The notes under the pieces were generated by a model. The model searched no databases and was not told the DNA's origin. It saw nothing but the letters and a program-made list of their open reading frames with translations. Position numbers and translations under genes: made by a program. Below, one piece after another: positions 1-26,384 of a stretch of 64,000 nt of DNA. Position 1 is the stretch's first letter. The number at the start of each line of letters is the position of its first letter. The stretch covers positions 21,741,953-21,805,952 of the forward strand of contig NC_084499.1 of the NCBI RefSeq assembly GCF_030035675.1. The letters run 5' to 3'. The stretch is from Rhineura floridana. Taxonomy: Eukaryota > Chordata > Lepidosauria > Squamata > Rhineuridae.

Positions 1-188
1 GTGGATTTATTTCTTTTGTGTGTGTGTTTGCATCCGTGTGTAACAATCTGTTGCTCTGTCATCTTGGGGCACCGGTGCTGTTGTGCAATCCTTCATTCGT
101 CAAGGGTACAAAAGCTTGTAAGAAATGACTACGCCTCTCTTTTTTTAAATTGCATCTCACTAACGCCCAGATCTCTCTTCCTCCTCAG

Positions 189-878
189 CTGCCTTTGGGA
201 GGACCCCCAGCAGGCACGGTCCAGTTTTACAACCCTTCCCAGTTTGCACAGGTAATGATGTTCATTCTTGCAAATCCCCAGTGAGGGAGATCCTCCCTTT
301 TATCCCTATTTTTCAAATGGGAGTTCCGAGGGCTGCAGAGTTGTGCAAAAACACCTCTAACAGTTTACATGCTGAGCTAAGATGCCACATCCTTTTTTGT
401 GGTGTGTGAATGGTCAAGATCAGCGGGTGGGGGAGAACCTGTGGCCCTCCAGGTGTTGGACCGCAACTCTCCTTAACCCCAGCCGGCATGGCAAATGGTC
501 AGGATGATGAGAGTTGCAGTCCAGCCACATCTGAAGGGCCACTGACACTTTGGTTAAGAGGCCTTTATTAGAGTCTCATCCCAGCTGTGGGCTTGCTGGG
601 AATACCCTTGCAAAACCCACTGCCTCTCAGCTTTGGGGATTTAGGACCAATGTGGCACAGAATCCCAGATGCTTTGCTTATGAGCTTGTTACATATTAGA
701 ACCTGTAGTCAAAGGGAAGCGAATACAAGAGGCACTGTTCAGTTTGGAGGTTTTGTTTTCTGTTCCCTAGTTAAAAATTTGATTAAGCTGTGTTGTGTTG
801 TCTTTTCAGCCTGCGGCATCTCCAGGAAGCTCAAGACTCAGCAGAATTGGACAGAGAAAATATCCCACCTTAAAATAG
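189..878 (+). CDS. SEC16A: SEC16A, last two coding exons (3' partial)
   Basis: Two exons encode the C-terminus of the COPII scaffold SEC16A, which organises ER exit sites. Exon 189-251 follows a CTCCTCAG acceptor, reads LPLGGPPAGTVQFYNPSQFA then Q, and ends at a GTAATG donor. The terminal exon 810-878 follows TCTTTTCAG and reads PAASPGSSRLSRIGQ, then RKYPTLK and a TAG stop. Both are in phase 0. I recall the human protein ending in a similar VQFYNP block and a RIGQRK tail, which is the basis of the call. The rest of the gene lies left of the window. SEC16A next to INPP5E on the same strand matches human 9q34.3. Bases 1-188 and 252-809 are intron, the second carrying a palindromic repeat at 430-545. 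Confidence 0.9.
430..545. repeat. Palindromic short DNA-transposon derivative (family A) in a SEC16A intron
   Basis: Family A copies begin near a GTGGCCCTCCAG block, run through AACTCCCATCATCCC and GATGGGAGTTG, and end with the inverse of the first block, so a full copy folds on itself. The termini suggest a non-autonomous hAT element, which is inference. This copy is diverged. About 17 further copies are scattered through the window, mostly in introns. Confidence 0.6.
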
Positions 879-3170
879 CATGCAGCAAATCTGTTATCTG
901 GGCCATCATGCATGGTTTTTCAGAGAATTTCTTGAGATCCCATGGCACATAAAATCCATCCTCTCTCATTGAGGGGATCAGGGTTTGGTTGGGTTTTCTA
1001 GTGAGGCTCTGACTTGCAAAAATTACCAAATGCACCCCATGAAGTAAAAGCCAGCTGGAGTGTTCTAACTCCAGAGTGTGACTGCAGAGAGAATGAACCA
1101 GACGGAAGGCAGGGGGCTGGTTTTCCTCTCCCTCTGGCTGACTTTTGCTAGAATTCAGATACTCTTCAGTGATTTGTGAATTCTCTAAGGAAGTGGTCTT
1201 TCCCGAATATGTAAGAGGATGCATGTCACCTTTTAACATTACAGTTCGTGGCCTTAACAGGGATTGGGGCACAGTTTTTATGCATATAAAACCACCAGCT
1301 AGGTTTATTGCTTATCTGAAGCATTAAGATATATTTGGCTGGGATATTCTTCACGTATTGACTTTCCTCGCTGCCAGCACCTCTTCCCCTTGAGGTGGGG
1401 AAACATAGCTCATCCAAATAAACAGACAGATGTATAATGAATGAAAAACAAAACAAAAACAAAACTGTGATTTGTAATCTAAGATTTAATTGGAAGTGGA
1501 TTTTCTCTAGTATGTATGTAGTTCGTGTTTAGGCTCCTTGTAAAACAAACTGTATAGTCCAAAACCAGAAGCTCTCTGTATAGTAGGTGATGCTGTTTTC
1601 TCTCTCTCTCTCTCTGATGATTCCTCTTGAAGTGCAATATCTCCCTTTCTCTCACTCTTGGTTATCAGTCTCTAAAGTTAAGGCAGTAACCGTTCAAAAG
1701 GGTTTTTTGCTTTTAAGTGTAGTGTGGGAGTCTGTTCCTGCTTCTCTGTCTCAAACTTCCTCCCATTATCAGGTTGACTGAGGTCTTAATGAGCTAACAC
1801 TCACACCTTCACAAAATTAAATGGATTTGGATTCAATAAGCCTCTCCAGTGGCAGGCCTGAATCTTCGTCTTTGAGGTATGCCACTGTTCACATCTGCTT
1901 AAGCCTGACTGGACCCCGACAAGAGGACACTAAATATTTACGTACTAGGTTTAAGATTTGCTCTGGTAGCTACAGAGCCAGTTCCCTCTGTTACCACCAA
2001 TGTTGCTTGTGGATAGAGAAAGAAAATGGTGAAAGGCAGATTTATTAATGTTGAATCTTTGTGGGGTTAATCCCACATATTTGGGATCTGGAAAGCCTTA
2101 AATACATTTCGAAGGGATTGTTTTTGTTCAGGAGGAATTGCTAACAATCCATGTTCAAAAGCCCTGGACTTTTGTCCTGCCAGAGTGGTGGCTTTTTTAA
2201 AATCACCAAGCCTTCTCAGATACATGTTTCTCTCCCCCCCCCCTTTATACAGATATCTATCTGATTCTCTCCTTGTCGACTGTCAAACATGTTTCAGTTC
2301 AAGAAGGTTTCCTGGACACGGAGAGCCACTCTCTGTCCTAAATGTTAGGAGTGACACTGTACATTCTCTTAAAATAAAATATTTTGCGCTCTGGAGCACT
2401 TTTCACATTTTACTTGGCTTGTGGTTATTGGGGTGGCCAATTCCCCACTGAAGAAACATCCACCTCTCTCCCTCCCTGGGTTTCCCAAAAGAGATTCATT
2501 CCAGAGGAGAGGAGCAGATCCTGTTGACTGTAGGCTTATCATGAGCAAAGCATAATCAGAGGAATCTTTTGTCACCTTGTTTCAACTTACATTGTTAAAT
2601 GTTTTGGACCACATCTGCCAACATCCCTGGCCACCCCAGTGTGCGAGCGTGCGTATATGTGTGTCCCTTCTATTTGTGGCTTATTTATTTTGTTACATTT
2701 ATATATCTTGCATTTTCTCCACCATAGAAGCCAGGGCAGCAGGCAGAGGGAGGGTCCCGGGCACAGTCTCCTGCCCAGCCATTGACCACAAGCACGCCTC
2801 CCTCCCTGCATGGGCTCGTGTGTCTCCAGCCAATATAGCTCCAAGAGGGAAACAGGAAGATGGAGGGTGGGAGGCCTGGGTCATCTCCAGCCCTGTTTGG
2901 GGAAGGGGCCTGGGTCATGGTCCTTCTCCGAGGGGGTGTCCAATTTGTCAGTAATAGGCACCTAAAATGTACAATAGCTGCATTGGTCGGGGGGGGGGAT
3001 CCAAAAGCTACAGGAAAGTAAAGCCTTTTGTTAGGACCAAATGTCATAAAGTGGTGAGCAAACCTTTGCCTTCTCCAGAATTATTTATGGGGGAAGATGC
3101 TCAAGACCCAGTGTGGCAGGGCCAGGCAGAGGGAGAGGAGAAAAAAGGTGGTGTTTTATTTACAATTGTG
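879..3170 (+). other. SEC16A 3'UTR and intergenic DNA
   Basis: No coding exon is visible. The 3'UTR probably ends near the AATAAA at 1417-1422, about 540 nt past the stop; a later AATAAA at 2373-2378 is an alternative. A CT microsatellite lies near 1596-1614 and a C-run near 2230-2240. Apparent ORFs between 2577 and 3191 lack splice signals and recognisable domains. Confidence 0.5.
1417..1422 (+). terminator. Candidate SEC16A poly(A) signal AATAAA
   Basis: First canonical hexamer downstream of the SEC16A stop at 878. The distance is normal for a 3'UTR. No transcript evidence is available. Confidence 0.5.
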
Positions 3171-3430
3171 CTTGATTTTGAAAAACTATAGAATGCTTTA
3201 AAAGAAATGGGAGTGCCACAGCATCTGATTGTCCTGATGCGCAACTGGACAAGAGGACAGAATGTGGAGAAACTGATTGGTTCCCAATCGGAAAGGGTGT
3301 GAGACGAGTGTATTTTGTCACCCTATTTGTTTAATCTCTGCAGAATATATCATATGGAAAGCAGGATTGGACCAAGATAAAGGTGTGGATTGGAGGGAGA
3401 AATATCAGTTTAAGATGAGGATGAAGGAGG
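3170..3430 (+). mobile_element. BovB (RTE-clade) LINE fragment, reverse-transcriptase region
   Basis: Translation shows blocks such as LWNALKEMGVPQHLIVLM, then a degraded GETDWFPIGKGVR-like block and a LFNL-like block. These are nearly the same as the better preserved copy at 38,345-39,131. The 5' and 3' ends of the LINE are missing and several frame breaks are present, so this is a dead fragment. Confidence 0.75.
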
Positions 3431-3528
3431 GAGGGGAAGTGTTATGGGTGTGAGGATTTGAGTTCAAGGGGGGAGAAAGGTGTTACTGTATACTAGACTT
3501 TATGAATGTTTGACAATGCTGAGGTACA

Positions 3529-3548
3529 CACACACACACACACACACG
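3529..3548. repeat. (CA)n microsatellite
   Basis: About ten CA dinucleotides lie just 5' of a family A palindromic repeat. Confidence 0.9.
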
Positions 3549-3573
3549 ACTCCTTACAGCTAGTCTCTAAGGC

Positions 3574-3705
3574 AGAGATGGGGCACTTGTGGCCCTCCAG
3601 ACTTTGCTGGACTCCAACTCCCATCATCCCTAGTCACTGGCCGTGCTTGCATGGGCTGATGGGAGTTGAAGTTCAATAGCCCCTGGAGAGCCTCAAGTGC
3701 CCCGC
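3574..3705. repeat. Palindromic DNA-transposon derivative, family A
   Basis: Near-complete copy running from a TGGGGCACTTGTGGCCCTCC block to its inverse near 3700, about 200 bp upstream of the INPP5E CpG island. Confidence 0.65.
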
Positions 3706-3894
3706 TTTAAAGCCTCTCAGCCCGTGACTGCATTATGAGGATTATATAAGACTGGCCTGCACTAGAGGGCTGTTGTAAATATTGCTCACATAATGTACCT
3801 GAAGCACTTTGAACATTTAAAAAAGTGCTACTTTTGTGTTGTAAATATGATGCATTACTACTTTAATCTGTAGATGGGCAGTATCGGCAGTACT

Positions 3895-4370
3895 GTTGTT
3901 GCTATGGTATTATGTCAGGGAAGGAGGCTCGCCAGGTGCGTCGGTTCTCCAACTCCCGTCGTCCCAGCCCGTTGGCGGCGCTCGCGGGGGCCGATGGGAG
4001 CTGGAGTCCTGGGGCGCCACCAGGCCTCTCTCAGGCGGTTCTGAGGCCTCGCGCCTCACCCTCCCCTCCCCGGCGAGCAGCGGCAGCTCGGAGCCGCAGA
4101 GGGCCAGGCCAGGCCAGGCCAGGGAGCAGGGAAGCGGCCTGGTGGCGCCGCCGCCACCTCATACGCCTGCTCCCGCCTTTCTCCATCCCGGCCGTCGCCG
4201 GGCCTCGCCTATCGGCGCTCCCCTGCCAGGGAGGACCCACGTCTCTCTTTTTCTCTCTTCTCTAGGTCCGGGCCTCATAAGATCCGGCCTCCCTGCAGAG
4301 GGCGCCGAGTAGTTCCTCGTGCCGCCCTAACAACAGCCTCGTAAGGTAGGCCGGGGGGGAGGGGAGGGAG
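3895..4370 (+). promoter_or_regulatory. INPP5E CpG-island promoter and probable non-coding first exon
   Basis: The sequence turns abruptly GC- and CpG-rich. A probable untranslated exon ends at the donor CTC|GTAAGG (exon end 4340) or five bases later at AAG|GTAGGC. It would splice to an acceptor CTCCCAGCAG just before the INPP5E ATG at 5225. A degraded family A transposon lies inside the island at 3947-4024. There is no obvious TATA box. Confidence 0.6.
3947..4024. repeat. Family A transposon remnant inside the INPP5E promoter
   Basis: The blocks CCAACTCCCGTCGTCCC, then CGTTGG, then CCGATGGGAGCTGGAGTCC follow the order and spacing of family A copies elsewhere. Here CGTCGT stands where other copies have CATCAT. 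CpGs in this copy survive, as expected in an unmethylated island. Confidence 0.6.
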
Positions 4371-4379
4371 AACCAGCCT

Positions 4380-5210
4380 GGAGAAGAAAAAGCGGCTTGC
4401 TTTGGGAAGCGGGGACTCAAAAAATGACAGCCAGAAAAGCCAAGGGTGGGGGAGATGTTATCGCAATAGAAGCTATATATATACATACACAATTAAGGTA
4501 TACTCTGAGTAGGTTGGGCTCCAGGCAGGGCAACTCGTAGACAGCTATGAAACATTTATTTTGTGTCCACTATTATTTTCTTAAGAAATGTCAGACTGAT
4601 TTTTTGTGATTGAAATGTTTTATACATCTGTGAGCTGTTTTTATGTTTTGTTTAACTCTATATTATTTGCTGCCTTTGTAAGAATTTTTCTAAAAGTCAG
4701 ATTACAAATGTGTTAAATAACAAAAATAATAAATAGTAGAGGGCAGATATTAATTTATTATAACAAGCACTGTAATAAATATATGAGGGAGCCCAGGCTG
4801 GCATATATATACAATCCAACATAATAACAAAATAAAACACTAAAAACACTCCTATAAAAAAACTATAATAAAAGAGTGATATATTCTAGCAAACAGAGAT
4901 TATATGTGGAGTTTGGAAGCCTCAGGTGGGGAAGCAAGCTGCCTTAAAAATGCCTGTAGTTATCATGGAAGGCTTGAATAACCTCTTCTTCCTCCTTCTT
5001 TTCCTTCTTCTTTATTCATTCATTGGCAGGTCCCAGCAATGCCGCTTACTATGCAGATAATTGCCCTTGCATCCCTTCCTGACTTTGATGTCTTCACACA
5101 TGCCTTTCCACGGGTTTTCTTCCCCCATGCTGTTCCTCAGATGCCTCATGCTGTTCCTAGTAAAAGAGGATGATTCTTTGACTTCTGTGTAGTTGGTACA
5201 CCTGATGGAT
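4380..5210 (+). other. INPP5E 5' intron, AT-rich LINE tails
   Basis: No exon is visible. The segment 4600-4740 ends in an AATAATAAATAG-like tail on the plus strand. The segment 4740-4870 looks like the inverse orientation of a similar LINE 3' end. The family is uncertain (CR1/L2-like). Confidence 0.4.
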
Positions 5211-5224
5211 TCTCCCAGCAGACA

Positions 5225-14026
<8,802 letters not shown>

Positions 14027-14935
14027 CCTTAAAAGGCCACCCTGAGGAGTTCCGAGCCAGATGCAAGAGGAGCTTCTGACAGCTTGCAGCAGCAAAGGGA
14101 CTTGTGGCAGAGCGTTGGGGCCCATTGCAGCCAGGTCTTCGGAACCGTCTTGCCACTGCTGTGACTGGAAACATGAGGGAATGGCCCAATGGTGAAGGTG
14201 ACTGGCTGTTTAAATGGATTTGATTGCGAGAAGGCAACAGGCCTGTCTAGTGGCTGGGGGGGTTGCATAGGTTGAGATGCTCCAGTGGCCCTTTTGTGCA
14301 TTAAGACATCTTAGTTCTTGCAAGGTGCCTGGGGGGACCAGCTTGGGAACAAAGGAACATTCTGCATTCAGCTTCATTTGTGTGTTTCTTCCTTCTCCAC
14401 TTGCAGCCAGAAAGCTGAATAAGCAGAAACAAGCTGAGTGTTTTGCCACCTTAAGTCACTTGAAAGCACCTTGTTTTCTGAATTCTAGAAAGAACAGTCC
14501 CCATTTGAAATGTGGCCATTTATTTTTGAGGTTGACGTGCCAGCGAGGTCATTGGTGTCACACAGTAACTATGACTGTTTGATCTGGACTGCTGGACGGG
14601 CCTCAGTTTCCCCCCCTTATTCCTAGATCTGGAGAAGCAGCTTTCCTCTGGGTCTGTTTCCCCCTCTTCCATCGTTAATTAGTGTTAAGAGACAGAATGC
14701 ACACTGGTTTAATTGGACAAAGAGCACAAGAATCTTTCTGGCTGGCTGCAAAAATCAGTATTCTGAACTGCAAGATCAAATTTTGGCTTGTGAAAACAGT
14801 GGCTTGTGCAAAGCAAGGTTACAGGAACGTTCCGAGTTTGGTTTTGCCTTTTCCTGATGTTTGGTTGCTTGTTATTGCTCTGGTCTGTGTTTGTGTCCAG
14901 AATTTCTTTTAAGAAATAAAACAAGAGCCAGATTT
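14027..14935 (+). other. INPP5E 3'UTR
   Basis: About 0.9 kb of non-coding sequence from the TGA to a canonical AATAAA at 14,915-14,920. No repeat of the common families is visible in it, unlike the adjoining intergenic DNA, which supports its being transcribed 3'UTR. Confidence 0.65.
14915..14920 (+). terminator. INPP5E poly(A) signal AATAAA
   Basis: Canonical hexamer 890 nt after the stop, with a T-rich stretch upstream and a GT-containing stretch downstream. Confidence 0.65.
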
Positions 14936-15334
14936 TTAAAAAAACACTTGTTTCAAATGTGCCAAATTCTTCTTCTTCAGCAATGGCAGTTTTGCATTGC
15001 TGATGTACCATTGTGCAGTTTAGCCTAAATCCTTATACAGCTAATGGAAGCCGCCCCCATCAAGCTTAGGATCCGCTTTCAGCGTCATTTCAAATAGGCA
15101 GAACCCACCATGCTGTGGTATGTCAGATTCTGCATTCAGAGGGACTACTGTGATGCAAAAGGAAGTAGTAGGAGCTTGGGTCTAACAGAACATCAGGACG
15201 CTTTGGCCAAGTCTGCGTTTGTATTTGGTGCCTAAAAGATGCATAACCCTCCCCACTTTCTTCAGGTTCATTTCTATAGGGATTGGGGTGTCCCTCTGAC
15301 AGCGACTGGCTGGGCTGCTCATTTGCTTCCACAG

Positions 15335-15620
15335 GATGTGGCAATGGCTACCAATTTACATGCCTTTAAAAGAGGATGCAACAGATCCATGGAGGGCAAG
15401 GCTAGCAATGGCAATTAGCCTTGAGGGCTGCGTTGCCACCTCCTCGGGCAGAGGCAGTATGACCCTGAATACTGGGAAGAGCATTGCTGTTACACTCAGG
15501 GCCCACTTCCGGGCTTCCCTTGAAGCATCTGGCTGGCCACTGTGAGAACAGGATGCTGGCTGCAATGGGCCCCCTTTGGCCTGATCCAGCTGCTGACGGG
15601 CTCTTGTGTTCGCTATCGGG
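15335..15620 (+). mobile_element. CR1/L2-like LINE 3' end
   Basis: The ORF2 end reads VAMATNLHAFKRG, then MEGKASNGN and a stop. The tail follows with GGCCACTGTGAGAACAGGAT and GGCCTGATCCAGC. It lies in sense orientation relative to INPP5E, downstream of its 3'UTR. Confidence 0.65.
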
Positions 15621-15899
15621 CAATGCAACTAAGCTTGAGGCTACCGCTGGCTACGCTGCTGTCACTCTGTATCGAGGGGGAGGAAAGGCAGAGCCTGAGG
15701 AAGTGGCCGGCCAAGGGAAATAGGAAGGGGTGTCGGGGGGATAGTCAAGATGGGAAGGGAAGGCACGCATACTCGAAGCCGATCCTCCCAGCCAGCCAGC
15801 CAGCCTTTCACCTGTCAAGCACTCTCTTCCTGCTTAAGTGAAAGAAGATCACAACGGTGGCACATACTTCAGCACAACTCTGTGACAGTCGCAGGAGGT

Positions 15900-16175
15900 G
15901 AGGGCTCTGCGTCAGCTGTAGAGCGTTGCATGCAGAAGGTCCAAGGTGGGATTCCTAGCACCCCTCGCTCAAAAAAAATCTGAGGAAGTGAAACTGGGCA
16001 AGACCTTTGTCTGGAGAGAAGCTCTCAGTGAGAACTCTGTACTAGGACGAGGTGACCTAATTGGGTACATTTCTCCAAACCCTGCTTGATCTGTCTTAAA
16101 CTCTGGAGAGCTGCTTCTGCCAGTCATTGTTGACAATACTGAGCTAGATGGAGCGCTATAAGGCAGCTTCCTACG
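15900..16175 (+). mobile_element. tRNA-headed SINE
   Basis: TAGAGCGTTGCATGCAGAAG stands in the tRNA-derived head, and GACAATACTGAGCTAGATGG with TAAGGCAGCTTCCTACG at the 3' end. The internal part is longer than in sibling copies, so there may be a small insertion. Confidence 0.6.
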
Positions 16176-16487
16176 TTGGACCAAGAAGAAGGAAATGTCT
16201 TGTGGCACCTTAACGACTTTGCTACTTCTGCAGATGTATCTAACAGAGTGGTCTACAATTAAGCTTCTAGTGCTTAAGAAGCCACCAGCCCCTTTGTCAT
16301 GTTTGCTGCAACAGATGAGCACATCTTACCCTTTTGGACCTGGGTCAAGGATTATCACAAGTGCAACTCCTGTGAGCAAGTAAAAGGTGAATTTACAACC
16401 CACATTTTTAATACTATGCTCTGGAACCCTTCTGTGACCAAGCAAAAATCAAAATGCCATCACAGGACGTCTGACCTATTAAACTTG

Positions 16488-16493
16488 TTTATT
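16488..16493 (-). terminator. PMPCA poly(A) signal (AATAAA on minus strand)
   Basis: TTTATT on the plus strand, 413 nt beyond the PMPCA stop codon in its transcription direction. Confidence 0.55.
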
Positions 16494-16905
16494 TATGTGT
16501 TCTTTACCATGAGGTGAAACAGGCCCTAAGTACTGGGCTGCAGCCACCTGACTGAAGACAAAACTCAACAGGGATAGAAACATGAGATATCCAATCAGCA
16601 GGATGTTTCTTCATGCGCAGCTCTTGCAGCTAAGGCAATCTGTCTTTTCACAGCTGCGTGGTTTTGTTGTTCTTTTATGAAGAAGAGATCTTAAGGAGTC
16701 TTACAGAAGAAACCATTATTTCTGGGGCCAAAGGTACCCGAGTTGGCACACCCAGTGCTCCTTTAAAGCCCTGGAGGTGTCTGGAGCCACAAGCAAAGCT
16801 GCCTTTCCTGCGCGCACCCCAACACACATGCACACATGGAGCCACTTTTGCAGGAAAACCATCCATCTCAACAACGGAGCTCTGCGAGGGCTCATGAGAG
16901 CAGCT

Positions 16906-25561
<8,656 letters not shown>

Positions 25562-25610
25562 CTTGGCTCCCCCTTACGGCTAAGAGGTTGAAGGGGGAAG
25601 ATGACGCGAG

Positions 25611-25618
25611 TCACGTGA
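25611..25618. promoter_or_regulatory. TCACGTGA palindromic E-box (CLEAR/USF-type)
   Basis: Perfect TCACGTGA about 50 bp upstream of the PMPCA start codon. USF, MITF/TFE and related bHLH-ZIP factors bind this motif. A half-matched TTCACGTGAC lies at 25,452-25,461. Confidence 0.5.
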
Positions 25619-25899
25619 GGTGGGCTCTGATTGGAGGACGGTGTTGATTTGCCGCCGGCGGTCTCGGGGGCGGAGCTCAAGGGGGCAGTGGCAACGGGGA
25701 GGTTGGGAGTCAAAGGGTAAAGGGGCCAAAGAGAAAGTCTTCGCTCGATATTTCAGGGTCTCATTGGAATACTCTCCCAAAGGAGAGGAGGGGGCGGGGA
25801 AGCCCCGTGATTGGAAGGCGCGGCGCGTAGGCAGCCCACAAGTCACATCCACGCTAAATTCCAAGCACGTGGCTTATCCCCCGCCACACGCACACACAA

Positions 25900-25965
25900 A
25901 CAATCCTGGGAACTGTAGTTTACTCTCCCCTCGCATGGCTACAGTTCCCAGGACCTTGGGGGGGC
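25900..25965. repeat. Family B palindrome carrying an inverted pair of ZNF143/THAP11-like motifs
   Basis: CTGGGAACTGTAGTTT at 25,906-25,921 and GCTACAGTTCCCAGG at 25,938-25,952 face each other across 16 bp. Each arm matches the ACTACA-N-TTCCCAG core recognised by ZNF143 and THAP11. Matching arms in intergenic copies (19,921; 59,035; 62,262) indicate a transposon origin. Confidence 0.55.
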
Positions 25966-26384
25966 TGCCCCTTTAAATGCGTGGCTTCCTTTGCAGCCCA
26001 AGATCGATCCCCGCCGTGGACATGGCTAAAGCCACGAGCTCTGCGGTCGAGGCCCCCGACAGTCTCTGGAAACAGCCTTGCTAAACCAGGCTCTCGAATG
26101 GGAACCGGAAGGTGCAGGTGTGTGAGAACGTGTGTGTAACTCTTGCCTTGTTTTTAGAAGGGGGCGGGGCGGAGAAGACGAGAGCCTCTCGCGCGCTTAC
26201 CTGGCTTCCGTGTGCCTCCATTGGCCAGAACTCCCGGGGGCGTGGGCGCTGATTGGCAGGGCTCGCACTGACGCAGCGCGTGGGCGGGACGAGCCACTCA
26301 GACTCCGCCCTACGGCCACGCCCCCATGCCTGAGGGTAGCGGAGCCGAGCCGCCTTCTTCTTTCTTTCCGCCGCCGGCAGCCCT

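Larger units (their letters stand above)
14936..16470. other. Intergenic gap between convergent INPP5E and PMPCA
   Basis: Holds a CR1/L2-like LINE tail (15,335-15,620), a tRNA-headed SINE (15,900-16,175) and a further repeat-like stretch near 16,190-16,300. No coding exon is recognised. Confidence 0.6.

Noticed and set aside
3896-4312. Overlapping frames in the INPP5E CpG island, 117 to 138 codons
   Set aside because: GC-rich islands produce long chance frames. Two overlapping frames are equally open and neither shows a domain or links by splicing to the INPP5E reading frame.
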